Position numbers and translations under genes: made by a program. The notes under the pieces were generated by a model that was given only the letters and a program-made list of their open reading frames with translations, was not told the DNA's origin and made no database searches. From assembly GCA_039566865.1 (NCBI GenBank), contig CM076948.1:20967001-21031000 (forward strand): a stretch of 64,000 nt of DNA, written 5' to 3'. Positions 1-12,071 of this stretch are shown one piece after another. Source of the DNA: Aurelia coerulea. Taxonomy: Eukaryota; Cnidaria; Scyphozoa; Semaeostomeae; Ulmaridae. Each line of letters begins with the position of its first letter. The stretch's first letter is position 1.

Positions 1-1831
1 GCGAATTTAAGACACCTCCAAACTCTGTCCTTCTTCCCTAGATGACAACTTATGCCTCTCTCTGGTCTGGACCCAACATAACAGGAAAAGGCGGGAAAAG
101 AAATCTTTAACGCTGGCGGTGTCGTCATGTTTTTGTTGGTAAAATCTCATTTATCGTCTCAAATGTTTCTTTAAAAATGGGGAAAGGAAAAGAATAATCT
201 CGTTTTAAATGCAATGCATATGCTGACTGGAAGAGCTTGACAACAGTTTATTAAAATCTGAAAGCGCGTCTTGGACTTGGCAACATCTTCTTCAAAGCAT
301 TCACATCGTTGAAAGAAAGACGCCACGAACAAATTTTTTGCATTGACTGCCTGATGATATGTCTCGACAAGAGAGAATATACAAGAATTTTTCCAACTAA
401 AATCAAAAGTCTACCCCTGTATCAAAAGGTTTGTTGGAGTTGTAAAACAAAATAAATTTCACAGACAACAATTACCAACAATTGCATTACATGTATTCTT
501 TTTGTAAGAAGCTGCTTTTAAGAAACGCAACCCTCAAATCGCCAAATATTATTAGAAACTGCTGTACACATACTTTTTTAAAAGAAACTTGAAAACTAAG
601 AATTGGGTCAGTGCTGAAAGCTCCTTAAAAGAATTTCAGTATAATACTCTGACTTTGTTAGAGGTTCCATAACAATCTTCATGTTCCTTACTTGTGCCCT
701 CGTGAACATTTCAAAACAAGGTTTTTGAAGCCTTTCCAATGCTAAGCATTACAAGAAACAAGTGAAAATGAAATAAAGATATGTCAAGGATTTCCTTAAT
801 CTTTATAAAAATAAAATGTTTCTTAAGTTATATTTTCCCAGCGCTGGAGTTTTGCAACTTTTTGGCTATCTGAGAGTTGAGTTGTTTACCCTTTCTTATA
901 AAAAATACGTGTTCTGGGAAGAAACTATTTATTATGCTAGAGGAAGTACTTGGGATATTTTTACTTTATTTTCACTTGGTTATTGTATCATGTTGCTCTG
1001 AAGGGGCTAGGAAGGTACTTGAGAAAAGTCTAAACATTAGAAAGGCTTCAAAAACATTGTCTCGAAATTTTCACGGGGCACAGGTTGTAAACATGAAGAT
1101 TGCTATATGTCTAAACATTGGAAAGGCTTCAAAAACCTTTGTTTTGAAATGTTCACGGGGGCACAGGTAAACTTTGAGTAGCTACTCAAAATCTGATAAT
1201 CTTAAGAAACACTTATTACTTTCACAACTGGCCCAAATTTTAATTTTCTTATTAACTCGAGCACTAACTTTTACAACAAACTTGACCCCAGTTCTTCCCG
1301 GGGTAAAAGTTTCCCCTAGATTTCTTAATTTTTTACAAAATTGAACTTTACAATTTCACACAGCACAGGCGGCTTCTTTCTTGTAAAAATTGAGCGGAAA
1401 TCGTTGTCAAAATCGTCTTTTGATAAGAATGTAAAAATTTGAAATGCCCTCACTGCAAGACGAAGTAGAAGGAAAACTTACTTCATCGTCATCTTGATGG
1501 CTCCTGATGCAATGTCGTCGTCTTCGTTGAGAATTGTTGCAATGCTGTCAGTTTGGTTTCACTCACACTCCATCCCAAGCGCGGGAATTAAAGATATTGG
1601 CAGTTATTTCGATACTTTGCTTCAACTTCAATGGTAATCGACAATCTTCTTATAGATTTGTGAACAAATATTTGAGACGATAAATGATTTTATCAACAAA
1701 AGCATGACGACACCGCCAGCGTTAAAGATTTCTTTTCCCGCCTTTTCCTGTTATGTTGGGTCCAGACCAGAGAGAGGCATAAGTTGTCATCCAGGGAAGA
1801 AGGACAGAGTTTGGAAGTGTCGCAAATTCGC
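1..1831. repeat. Large foldback (inverted-repeat) element, left end cut by the window
   Basis: Bases 1-166 reappear in reverse complement at 1669-1831 with few differences, so the interval can fold into a hairpin with arms of about 165 bp. The arm probably continues left of the window. The interior (650-1170) holds smaller inverted and direct repeats around the words CCTTTCCAAT and TTTATTTTCACTTG, which recur near 15830 and 24080. No transposase is readable. Probably a non-autonomous DNA element. Superfamily unknown because the left flank is missing. Confidence 0.55.
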
Positions 1832-2470
1832 AAGTCAAGGCGAAGTAAAGCGCAAATTTCGGAAATTTCGGAAGAATTATTCATGGAAATATGTATATTT
1901 TTGATAATTTTGCAAAAAAACTAATTTTGGGGGGAGGGCGAGCAGGATGCCGCTACCTGTTTGAAAAAATACCAAAGACAAACATTCAAATCGCCGTAAT
2001 TTTTCAATCCTAGGTGATGGCAAGGGGGTTACATGAACACTTGTGGTCCTATGTATAAGCATCCTTTTCCTGTTGAAATTTTAAAAAAATTCGAATTATT
2101 CGAGCGTGCAATATTTTTTTATTGAGGGGTACTCAAAATGGCCTAAATCTAGCTGCGAAACGCGGAAGTAATGAGATGACGGCACCTGATTGGTCAATTT
2201 TAGGAGAAAACGCAATCTGATCAGAGGATGAGTCAGCGTCCCAGGGGAACTTCGGACAAAAGAAAAGATTTGGAGGCTATGCTGTTCAAATGTACTATGA
2301 AATTTACCTGACTGAAATCGGCCACTCCATTCTGAAATTATGAGGGATTTTCTCGAGAAAGCATCTTCAAAAAACCTTCAAAGCGTGCCCAAAATCATGA
2401 ACAATTCCCTTTTACATTTCTGCCTTACAACGGCCTTACAGCAATGACTTGTGGACGCTTTAGAACGTGC
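1832..2470. other. Intergenic, nothing recognised
   Basis: AT-rich sequence between two foldback elements. Short reading frames only, with no domain, RNA gene or clear repeat seen. Confidence 0.4.
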
Positions 2471-3503
2471 TATCCTCCTGGGAGGATGAACAAGTCCTCC
2501 CCCTAGTATCGATGAGCATAGGAATCATTCGTCGTACATAGCCGATTGCTCGTGGCCCATGGTCGAAACCGCCAAAGCCTCATTTTCACGGACCAATCAG
2601 ACGGCTAAAAAGCGAAGGAGACAAAAGAAACCCGTGAAGATTTTCCTAAATTTTACCTACCTTCATAAAACGCAACCAGGACAAAAAACTGCTTGAGATT
2701 TCCCGAATTTTTTTTAAAGCAATCTACTCTCCAGATGTTTGGGAGTAAAAGTTTGGATGCCGGTTAAAATATCTTCAGGATTGGCGGAGTTATTGCCTCT
2801 CCAATAGACAAAATCGGCGAAGGCTTGTCGAGACCTGTTTACGCCACTTCAAGTCAGGTGATAAAGCCTCTTGATAAAACCTCTTTTGAATTTTATAAGT
2901 TATTTCGCAACGAGCAAACTTTTGCCACGAATGTAAAAAGTAGTACAATACAGAAACTTCCCTAGAGTATTGCCACATGACTTGAAATGCGCGAACAAAC
3001 CTTTGTAGACTTTTTAATTCACATAGAAACCGTAGGGGCATTGAATCTTCAACAAAAGAGAAGTTAGCGAAAGACAATAGCAATAACAATTGAAAACACA
3101 GATTGTGGCGTTTTCGGGTCGTTCTTACAACAATCACTATTGTTATTACTATTGTCTCCCGGCCAGAATCTCTATTGTTCAAGGTTCAGTGCCTTGTCGG
3201 TTTGTTTGTGGCCATCAAACTTTTACTCCCAAACATCTGGAGAGTAGATTGCTGTAAAAAAATTCGGGAAATCTCAAGCAGTTTTTTGTCCTGGTTGCGT
3301 TTTATGAAGGTAGGTAAAATTTAGGAAAATCGTCAATGGTTTCTTTTGTCTACCTCGCTTTTTAGCCGTCTGATTGGTCCGTGAAAATGAGGCTTTGGCA
3401 GTTTCGGCCATGGGCCACGAGCAATCGGCTATGTACGACGAATGATTCCTATGCTGCTGTATCGATGATCTATTCAAGGGGATTCCATTCTCCCAAGAGG
3501 ACA
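2471..3503. repeat. Foldback element of about 1.03 kb with arms of about 285 bp
   Basis: Left arm 2471-2755 and right arm 3216-3503 are reverse complements. Both ends carry TCCTCYTGGGAG-like sequence, and the inner ends meet at TGTTTGGGAGTAAAAGTTTG and its complement. The 460-bp loop shows short inverted words such as ACAATAG/CTATTGT. No clear target duplication was found. The open frames inside read through the arms on both strands and look incidental. Probably a non-autonomous DNA transposon; a transcript would form a long hairpin. Confidence 0.65.
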
Positions 3504-3779
3504 AAATACATGAATTTATTTGAGTGTCATCAATTTTAGGAAGGAAAATTTGCTCACTGTTTTTTCATTCGTTTTTGCAGGTTTTTGGAAGGGGCTTTCT
3601 GCAAAAAATCCCCCATATCGACGGGAAGGAATGGCCGATTAAAGCCGGGTAAATTACTGAACCTAATTGAACATATTGGCAATAAAACAAGGCAGTTTTC
3701 AATACTATTGCTTTGATATTCATGGAGCAGTGGCCTTCCAAGCGGGGATTCTTTTTTCTGACTCACCCGGTATTAAACA

Positions 3780-4616
3780 ATTTTTGACTTTATCTGTACT
3801 ATACCGTGGCTGATTTGGAAAATATGCCGCCATTTTCGAAAAACGCGGCAAAAATTGCGATGAAATGTGCGGCCACACGTTATAAAACGCGGCCTCACAT
3901 TGTAACATGCGGCCGCATGTTTTACCATGGTTTTAGCCGCGTTTTTGTAAAAATGAAGCTGCACTTTTCAATGAAGCATTTGTCCCTCGTGGTCTGCAAA
4001 GTACCTCAGAGAAGGTATTTCCTTGTGTTGTGCAGTCAGTAATTTATGAAATGCTATCTATGGAGCTGTGCCTTTTAAAGAAATATAAAAAGCCTGAGAG
4101 CAAACAGAGAGTATTTATGAAAGGGAACCCCTGCTAAATGTTTGATAAGACAGAATCTTGATGTCATTGCTTTGCTAAATTAACCTAGCACTGGAAATCT
4201 TGAAGACTTCTGACAGAAATCATAGCGTTATTTTAAAGAAATCTCTTAAATCCTGCAGAAGTAATTTTCTTCTCATAGAAATTTTGCACCATACTGATCA
4301 CTGACGATCTCGTCGGCTACACCCTTCGGCTTTTACCTATACATTTGATTGGGATTGTGAAGTTTATTACATTTCAAAATTTGATCAAAGAGCTGCGTGT
4401 AGCTTTTCTGCGGGAGACTGAAAATTGGATCGACAAAACTCGGCAAAATTGGCGGTAAAGTATGCGGCCACACATTTTAAAATGTGGCCGCACATTATAT
4501 GATGCGGCGGCGCATTTTATGATGTGTTGCCGCACATTTCACCGCCATTTTTGCCGTATTTTATATGCCCCAACTTGATGAAATACCGAGTATGGAACGC
4601 CGTTTGCACAAAAATG
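3780..4616. repeat. Region with palindromic GCGGCCGCA-type words
   Basis: Clusters at 3800-3965 and 4440-4560 contain repeated alternating words such as TGCGGCCGCA, AAACGCGGC and their complements, linked by short AT spacers. The same words recur at 14320-14365 beside another palindrome family, so the two belong to one repeat family. The stretch between (3966-4440) shows nothing recognisable. Confidence 0.5.
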
Positions 4617-5385
4617 ACATAAACATAGTTTATGTTACATAAACTATGTTTGTGTTTAAGCAGCTGCTATACCCCCCCCCCCCTCCCGTTCGCAAAGTCT
4701 CTTTCTCTCCTTTTATTCGTTAGTCCCGGTCCAAAAGTCTGTTTCACATTGGATGTGAGGTTCGACAATTTATCTACACAAATTCAAACATCTAAATATC
4801 TACGTTATTGTGATCAATAAACCCAGACAACATACAGGCGCTATGTCTTGGGCAGTAGGGACTCTGGAGGGGGTCAGTAACAACAGCAATTGTTGCTGTT
4901 GTTGGTTTTCTCTCAGCCGGGGATTCTATTGTTCAGCATCAGACGCCTCCGTCACTGACCTGACAATCAATGTGAAACAGACTCCAGTATATATCAGTAT
5001 CTTATCGTATGTATATCATTTTGTAGGTGTTTATGTAGTTACTTAGTTGTATGTTTTTATGTGTTGGCCATGGGGTAGACATTGTCTTTTGCTCCTCATG
5101 GTATCGTCCTGGTAGTGTTGCATAGTAGTTAAAGTATAGTAGAATGTAGCATATCTTGTAATATTTTATATTGATAAAAAAAAAAAAAAAAAAAAAACAC
5201 TATGTTTATGTGCACATAAACTATGTTTATGTACATAAACTGTGTTTATGTGCACATAAACATAGTTTATGTACATAAACATAGTTCATGTCCAATTTTG
5301 TGCACATAAACATAGTTTATGTAGCATAAACTATGTTTGTGTGCATAAACATAGTTTATGTCCATTTTTGTGCAAACGGCGTCAT
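4617..5385. repeat. CATAAACATAGTTTATG palindrome cluster, split by an insertion
   Basis: The 17-bp palindrome CATAAACATAGTTTATG and variants occur many times, often joined by GTGCAC or GTAC. The cluster is flanked by inverted CGCCGTTTGCACAAAAATG (4600-4617) and its complement near 5365-5385, so the unit has terminal inverted repeats. It is interrupted between about 4660 and 5197 by a poly(A)-tailed retroelement. A second copy lies at 14143-14275. Probably a miniature element with very strong secondary structure. Confidence 0.6.
4660..5197 (+). mobile_element. Short poly(A)-tailed retroelement (SINE or truncated LINE tail)
   Basis: Bases 5060-5175 resemble the 3' untranslated end of the LINE at 26894-28293: both have GGGGTAGACA, CTTTTGCTCC and a TCGTCCT..GTAGT stretch before the A-run (here about 22 A at 5176-5197). 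The insertion sits in the palindrome cluster; ACTATGTTT occurs at both edges and may be the target duplication, although it is also part of the palindrome. The 5' part (4660-5050) includes an inverted GTCTGTTTCACATT pair and no coding potential. Either a severely truncated LINE or a SINE using that LINE's tail. Confidence 0.5.
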
Positions 5386-5621
5386 TGTCATTGTTCTAGA
5401 AGGCATCATAGTCATAGTCATAATGAGTCCCTGTAGCGTCACGTCGGTAACAATAGCGGGTTTATCGCATTCAGAACACCTGTGCACTGTGACCCAGATT
5501 TCCATTTTAGTGTAATTAATGCCAAAAAATTAAAATATCAGAATTGTACAAAACAAGCTTTTCTACTGTTAAACGTAGCCTGAGGTATTATTTCAAGTTA
5601 GGCATACAAAGTGTACTTTAA

Positions 5622-6313
5622 GGGGCCCTTTACATGAGCAAACTCAGACTGGCACGAGTTTCAGATCGGCACGAGTTTCATTTCGGTGTCTGGTCAAGGC
5701 CCTTAGAGTGTTTACATGAGAAGGGGCGAAATGAAACTCGTGCCGGTCTGGGTTCGTTTCGGTCTTTCAGACCGATCTGAAAACTCAGGTCGACCTGAAA
5801 TTCTCATGTAAACAGAAATTTTTTCAGGTCGGGGCGAAATGAATAATTGCGGAAGTGATAACTGCACTATTGGGAGCCATTTTCATTGTTTGGTCGTCCA
5901 TTTGTTTTTCTCCAGACGCAAGAAACTATAACTAAGAAACTAAACATAAAAAACTAAAGCCTCCTGTTTTATTTTCAGGTTCTGAAGCAGCATTTGAACC
6001 ATCAAACCAAAATAGATTTGTAATGCAGTACAAACGTACAGTTGATTATCCTTGATTATCAACTCTGATAACATCCTGTGTTGTTGATAACTTAGCGCAA
6101 CAATGAAAATAGGCCTGAATCCAAAACATGAGAAAAGAAACCATTGTCACAGTTGCCTCAATTGCATTCAATGCATGTGTAATGTGACGCTGGTATAATA
6201 TTTCAGACCGGTCTGAAACTCCATGTAAACGCAACGCAAAAAAGCAGACATGGAAAAATTTCAAACCGATCTGAAACTCGTGCCGGTCTGAGTTTGCTCA
6301 TGTAAAGGGCCCC
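5622..6313. mobile_element. PIF/Harbinger-like MITE, 692 bp, TAA target duplication
   Basis: Ends are near-perfect inverted repeats starting GGGGCCCTTTACATGAGCAA, followed by CTCAGACYGGCACGAGTTTC. Both sides carry TAA (5619-5621 and 6314-6316), the 3-bp duplication usual for PIF/Harbinger. Sub-terminal words CGTGCCGGTCTG and GACCGRTCTGAAA recur in both orientations. No transposase is encoded, so the copy is non-autonomous. Confidence 0.7.
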
Positions 6314-6316
6314 TAA

Positions 6317-6747
6317 GCCTCTTTCTTTGCACGGTAAGGGCACAAACTAGCACTAAATTTCAAATTCAAATTTCTTAGCTTGCACGCACTCGATTTTCAT
6401 GATCTTTGTTTTGTTTGAAAGATTGAACCTTGCAAAATATGTAGTGAAAAAGTCGATTGAAAATTTTATCTTGAGATGTGCAAATTTTGCGAATTCATAA
6501 TGGTTACCAAACGTTAAAAAAATTAAAAAACTGAATCATGAAACGCTTTTTCAACATTGAAAACAAAAATCTATGTTTCAGACTTCTTGTAAACCCTATT
6601 GCAGAATCAAATATAATCTATTGTGAACACTTTTACAAAAGGGTTAAGTAGACTAAGCTCTCAAATAGTTTTGGCAATTTTTTTACGTTGTCACGAATTT
6701 TTTACGGGTACCCCACCCCCTGGGTACTGAACTTTGTATTTCGATTT
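6317..6747. other. Intergenic, nothing recognised
   Basis: AT-rich stretch after the MITE. No repeat, motif or convincing reading frame was seen. Confidence 0.4.
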
Positions 6748-6908
6748 ATTTTCACTGGATTACAAACTCCGAATAACAAAAGGGCTAAGTCCCAAGTGGC
6801 TAATCGTGCTTCACGTAGCCCTCTGCGCGTGAATTTAAGGCCCCAAGGGGATTCATCGTATTTAAGCATGAGCTGGACCACGCCTAGTGCATTCCAAGCA
6901 ACAATCTC
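6748..6908. repeat. 161-bp block, copy A (identical to 13554-13714)
   Basis: Every base read here matches 13554-13714. It contains an AGGGCTA..TAGCCCT hairpin and a TATTTAAG word that could be a TATA-like element. Both strands are open over much of it, and the two minus-strand frames give the same peptide. I do not recognise a product. Identity over 161 bp in such a degraded repeat landscape points to a recent copy event. Confidence 0.6.
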
Positions 6909-7092
6909 TGCGAACTGCATCTCAAAATCGAAACAGAGCGAACCGTCACTGCCACGACACAGCAAGCACAGCAGCCAGTGCAGATTTCTGATGCTGAAGT
7001 CACTGCAGTTTTATAAAATCAAGGAAAACCTGCTCAACAACCAGCAGCAATACCAAATCCAGCAGTTGCAAATGCACCTGCCCCGAACAACG
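6909..7092 (+). other. Gln/Ala/Pro-rich exon-like stretch ending at a strong splice donor
   Basis: One + frame encodes a Gln-, Ala- and Pro-rich peptide over 6930-7090, with one in-frame TAA (near 7015). It stops at a consensus-like donor, AAC|GTGAGT, at about 7090-7096. This resembles the end of an exon or of a decayed gene or transposon coding part. No family is recognised. Confidence 0.3.
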
Positions 7093-7096
7093 TGAG

Positions 7097-7481
7097 TTTT
7101 GTTTTCATTTTTTGGCAGTTTCTTGCTGTTCTCATAGCTGCACGTGTGATATTTCACTGCCATTTTGGTGCATAGGCCTAGACACAGCGAGTTTTTAAGA
7201 AGGTTTATTTTCACTAGCTCTTATACAGCTGCCCTTTGTTTTTTCAACGCATTCTATTTCGACACACAGTTTTTGGTTTTCTTCTTTTTGTCTTTCGTTA
7301 AGACTCGTTTTTCAAAAAGTTTACTTCAGGGTGTTGCAGCAGTTCTATAGGGTCACAAAAAAGGGCTAGGCCTACTCGTAAATTTCACTCAAACTGAAAA
7401 ACAAGAAAAGGGTAATTGAGGTTTTAGTAAGGCACGTGCAATAAATGTTCACAAAACGTATTGTAGGATATTTATTCTTTC
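7097..7481. other. Intergenic, nothing recognised
   Basis: Pyrimidine-rich, then AT-rich sequence without motifs or repeats that I can support. Confidence 0.35.
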
Positions 7482-7636
7482 TGAGGGGTGTATCATTCTT
7501 CAAAACCGTACGAGACCTTTATTCTAATTTTTGTTTTACTACAGGTTTTTAAGGGATATTTTAATGTTTTTTACTCAAATAGGTTGTCTTTTTGCCTAAG
7601 GCGTACGAGATTTTTTCCAGAGTGATATGCCTCTCA
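7482..7636. mobile_element. Short GAGGGG-family MITE, diverged copy
   Basis: Starts TGAGGGGTGTATCATT and ends AGTGATATGCCTCTCA, matching the ends of the copies at 25683-25826 and 32765-32907. It also keeps the internal CGTACGAGA words. The flanking 8 bases no longer match, so this copy is older or its flank was altered. Confidence 0.55.
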
Positions 7637-7767
7637 ACTTTGCTCGTAAACCGCTAAAGCTTAACCTTCTGCTTGCGGTCGTAAAAAACAAACAAACATA
7701 CAAACATACAAACAAACAATTTATTATTTAACATTTTAGTAGTTTTTATTTTATCATGGCACTGAAA

Positions 7768-8600
7768 TCGCTTCCGTTAAAAGCTTAATTTGTTCGCTTC
7801 CGTTGAAGCTTAAGTCGTTCGCTTCTGTTGAAGCTTAATTCGTGTGCGTCCATTGAAGATAGGTTCGTTCGCTTCCGTCGAAGCTTAATTCGTTCGCTTC
7901 CGATGAAGCTTAATTCGTTCGTTTCCGTTTGAAGCTTAATTTGTTCGCTTCCATTGAAGCTTAATTCTGTTCGCTTCCATTGAATGTATGTATGTATGTA
8001 AAATTTTGCCATACAAAGTAAAAATTAAAAATGTAATAAAGGAAAGAAAGGCTATTTACATGTATGAAATGGTAATAAAAACTAAAGATCTAGTATAAAA
8101 ATACCCCTAGTTTAAAATGGCAGGGATAGCATGAAGCTTAATTCGTTTACGTCCATTGAAGATTGATTCGTTCGCTTCCGTTGAAGCTTAAATCGTTCGC
8201 TTCCGTTGAAGCTTAATTTGTTCGCTTCCGTTGAAGCTTAATTCCTGTGCGTCCATTGAAGATAGATTCGTTCGCTTCCGTTGAAGCTTAATTCGTTCGC
8301 TTCCGATGAAGCTTAATTCGTTCGCTTCCGTTTGAAGCTTGATTTATTCGCTTCCGTTGAAGCTTAATTTTGTTCGCTTCCATTGAAGCTTAATTTGTTT
8401 ACGTCCATTGAAGATTGATTCGTTCGCTTCCGTTGAAGCTTAAATCGTTCGCTTCCGTTGAAGCTTAATTCGTTCGCTTCTGTAGAAGCTTAATTCGTTC
8501 GCTTCCGTTGAAGTTTAATTTGTTCGCTTCCGTTGAAGCTTAATTCATTTGCGTCCATTGAAAATTGATTCGTTCGCTTCCGTTGAAGCTTAATCATTCG
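7768..8600. repeat. Satellite, unit about 25 bp (GAAGCTTAATTCGTTCGCTTCC)
   Basis: Head-to-tail copies of a unit of about 24-26 bp, GTTGAAGCTTAATTCGTTCG plus CTTCC, run through 7768-7985 and 8132-8600. The break (about 7986-8131) holds GTAT microsatellite and unrelated AT-rich sequence. The units vary in length, so reading frames across them are accidental. Some units read CGTCCATTGAAGAT, indicating higher-order variants. Confidence 0.85.
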
Positions 8601-9735
8601 AGTAGGTTATCTTCTATTCCCCTTTTTGCCGTTTGAAGCTTAATCATTCGCTTACGGCCTAAATATAGATTAGGCTACTTTTATTCTCTTTTGCCGTTGA
8701 AGCTTAATCCTTCGCGTACGGCCTGAAAACAGATTAAGTTACTTTTATTCTCTTTTGCCGTTGCAGCTTAATCATTCGCTTACGGCCTAAATATAGATTA
8801 GGTTACTTTTATTCTCTTTTGCCGTTGAAGCTTAATCATTTCGCTTACGGCCTAAAAAATCGATTAGGTTACTTTTATTCTCTTTTGCCGTTGAAGCTTG
8901 ATCATTCGCTTACGGCCTAAAAATTGATTAGGTTACTTTTATTCTCTTTTGCCGTTGAAGCTTAATCATTCGCTTACGGCCTAAAAATTGATTAGGTTAC
9001 TTTTATTCTCTTTTTGCCGTTAAAGCTTAATCATTCGCTTACGGCCTAAAAAATCGATTAGGTTACTTTTATTCTCTTTTGCCGTTAAAGCTTAATCATT
9101 CGCTTACGGCCTGAAAATTGATTAGGTTACTTTTGTTCTCTTTTGCCGTTAAAGCTTAATCATTCGTTCACGGCCTAAAAATTGATTAGGTTACTTTTAT
9201 TCTCTTTTGCCGTTGAAGCTTAATCATTCGCTTACGGCCTAAAAATTGATTAGGTTACTTTTATTCTCTTTTGCCGTTAAAGCTTAATCATTCGCTTACG
9301 GCCTAAAAATTGATTAGGTTACTTTTATTCTCTTTTGCCGTTGAAGCTTAATCATTCGCTTACTGCCTAAAAATTGATTAGGTTACTTTTATTCTCTTTT
9401 GCCGTTAAAGCTTAATCATTCGTTCACGGCCTAAAAATTGAATTAATTCTCTTTTGCCAGGTTACTTTTACTTTCTCTTTTGCCGTTAAAAGCATTTTAA
9501 TCATTCTCTTTTGCTTACATTCGCGTCCCAAAAATTGATTAGCTTACTTTTATTCTCTTTTGCCGTTGAAGCTTAATCATTCGCTTACGGCCTGAAAACA
9601 GATTAAGTTACTTTATTCTCTTTGCCGTTGAAGCTTAATCATTCGCTTACGGCCTAAAGACAGATTACAGGTTTGTTTGTTATGCTCTTTTGCCGTTAAA
9701 GCTTAATCATTCGCTTACGGCCTAAAAATGAATTC
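8600..9735. repeat. Satellite, unit about 64 bp, containing the 25-bp core
   Basis: About 17 tandem copies of a 64-bp unit that reads TTGCCGTTGAAGCTTAATCA, then TTCGCTTACGGCCTAAAAAT, then TGATTAGGTTACTTTTATTC and TCTT. The first 30 bases are a version of the neighbouring 25-bp repeat, so the larger unit appears to have captured and amplified it. Copies near 9430-9540 are scrambled. Confidence 0.85.
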
Positions 9736-10394
9736 AGAAAATTAAATATAAAAAGACAGTGTTTTAGAAGGAGGCCGTTCCCCCTACACAGGGAGGCTGA
9801 AAAATTTGAAAAAAATAACAAAAAATTTGTTTTGATATTAAACTTTCAACTATTTCTTGCGTTTCGATACATGCTTTCCTTTGTTGCATACAACTGCTGT
9901 TATATCTCTATTCGTTGCCTTCAAATTTGGCAGACGAAGCTGGAGGCTCTTTTCCGTCAACGTCTTCCACAAAAACTCTTGTCCACACGCTCCATCTCAG
10001 CCATTTGGGGATCTTACTAAAGATCTAATACATGGCCTCGTGCGATAGTTCTGAATGGCTGAGCTGGAGGGTACCCCCAAAAAAGGTTTTACAAAAAGTT
10101 CTATTTTTTTTTTTTTTTTTTTTTTTTTCTTAGTTCCCAATCTCTTTTTTAGTCTTCACCAAAAAACCTATCTTTCGATACAATCATGGAAGAACTGAAC
10201 AGCATGGAATGTTCTCGAAGAGAAATATCTTGGTGTGACTATAAGGGGTTACCCTCTTGCTCAGTCTTTCAGAATTTTTCTCTACCTGATAAAAGATATA
10301 AAAGACGGTTTTCAAAAATACTCCTTACTAGATTTGGCTTTTCGAAATCCTGATTAATTTTGTGGTTGGAGATCTTTTCAATCAATTAGATAGC
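9736..10394. other. Intergenic with a T-run, nothing else recognised
   Basis: Contains a T-run of about 25 at 10105-10129 and short reading frames without known domains. Confidence 0.35.
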
Positions 10395-10755
10395 AGAAAA
10401 ACTGCATGAAGGAAATTATTGCAAACTGCAGAGAGGCATTGGGCAGTGGAAACAATGCTGAGACCGTAGTTATGGACCTTTCCAAAGCCATTGACTGCTT
10501 GAATCCTAATTTATTAGTCACAAAATTATATCGCAATCATGAAATATAATCAATCGTTTTTAAACGACTCCCTATCCTTTCAGAGTGGTTTTAAAATAAC
10601 TGCAAGAAGCTGTGGCGATAAGTGCCAGTGTGTGATTTTTGGTACAAAAAGCAACGATTTATCGATAAAAATTTGAACTACAACATTCATAGAGAGTACA
10701 GAGGAAAAGTTATTAGGTGTGCTGTTTTAATTACAGCTTAACATATTAATTAGAT
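10395..10755 (+). pseudogene. LINE reverse transcriptase fragment, decayed
   Basis: At 10395-10530 one + frame gives a stretch ending in VVMDLSKAIDCLNPN, the DLSKAFD block of non-LTR reverse transcriptases. After a break, 10610-10720 gives a piece with CVIFGTKSND and EEKLLGV, the downstream palm/thumb words. Stops and shifts separate the parts and the catalytic YADD block is missing. A dead fragment of a CR1/Jockey-type element. Confidence 0.6.
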
Positions 10756-11404
10756 CTATTTTATTTTGTACTTAATAAAAATTTAATTCTTGTTTTAGTA
10801 GGCATCAATTAGCTGCAATTTAGCTACAACTTTTAACGCCTACTATAAAGGTATTAATGATGGGAACTTCTTTCATTTTAAAAATCAAAATCTATACATT
10901 TATAATGGTTTAAAAATTCTTCTTAGTAAAAGATATAACAAAATTTACAATACACAAATTAAGTATAAAAGAGCCGGTCATTCTACTTCATTCTTCATTC
11001 TTCTCTCTTTGTCAACGCAAAGATATGACTGCTAGCACTCAGGAGTTTAGTTAAGATTCTGTAATTCTTCAGAGTTCGAGGTGAGCTGGTTATTCCATGG
11101 CTTGTTTCGTATACAAAATATGTAATACGTGCAACGAATCATAATGTTTGTTATACTTTTTAGCACATAATCCTTTTAGCCCTGGATCGTTCTGAGTTTG
11201 TTTAACATTGAAAAAGTATCACAACTGGTTTCAAACATTCCCAAAGAACCCATGGATACATTGCCAAATCTAACAGCATCGTATTTTCGCGAAAGAGTTT
11301 TCGACGAGTTCTGAATATTTTTGCTTTTTCCGTAAAGCATTCTCATTCGAGTTCGATTCAAATCCCACAGTAAGTTCTATGATATACAGTGTCCGATTAA
11401 AAAT
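10756..11404. other. Intergenic, nothing recognised
   Basis: AT-rich stretch. A GTTCGATTC word at about 11350 resembles a tRNA B box, but no tRNA fold or A box surrounds it. Confidence 0.35.
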
Positions 11405-11633
11405 GATTAAAAATAATAATAATTATGATAAATATGATAATAATGATGAATATGATAATAATGATAATAATATAATAAAAAAACAATTGTTTCAGGGCAG
11501 ACGTTTCGATATAAAATCTTCTTCAGTAATGATAATAATAATAATAGTAATACAAGTAGTAGTAGTAATGGTAATCGTAGTGATAGTAATGATAGTAATA
11601 CTAACAGTAATGATAATAATAGGAATAAAAATG

Positions 11634-11664
<31 letters not shown>

Positions 11665-11686
11665 TAATAATAATGATAATGTATGG
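11405..11686. repeat. ATA/ATG trinucleotide microsatellites
   Basis: Imperfect AAT/GAT/AGT repeats at 11405-11478 and 11527-11686 flank a short unique segment (CAGGGCAGACGTTTCGATAT). The long hydrophobic or Asn-rich reading frames over them are artefacts of the repeat. Confidence 0.85.
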
Positions 11687-11804
11687 CAGACTATTCTCCT
11701 CAACTACCACTAACGGGGAGAAGTCCTGAAAATGTATCAACCATTGTGTTTCTGTTTTGATGTCATGCACCATTTCAAGGTTCGTTCAAAGGAAAGATTT
11801 ATCA

Positions 11805-12029
11805 TTCTGATAAATCACCCTAGCCTGTCTTTTCCTAATAACCCTAGCTGTATCAATTTTGAAGAGTTTATCTCCATGAAAATTCTGGAACGCCTCCACA
11901 ACGGTTCATTTTCAATCTGGGGTGAACATGGATACTGTATTCCACCACGACTATTACAATAAAAACCAAAAAGCCAAGAATGCGCCATGATCAGCTTTTT
12001 TCTCCTTTCATGGACGAAAATGTTGACCA

Positions 12030-12071
<42 letters not shown>

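Noticed and set aside
7785..8012. Repetitive 75-residue minus frame
   Set aside because: Follows the 24-26 bp satellite; unit length varies, and the frame is not maintained across the array.
7768..9735. CRISPR-like array
   Set aside because: Units are head-to-tail satellites without unique spacers, in an animal genome.
11379..11773. Hydrophobic Ile/Leu-rich frames resembling membrane proteins
   Set aside because: They are translations of AAT/GAT/AGT microsatellites, open on both strands.
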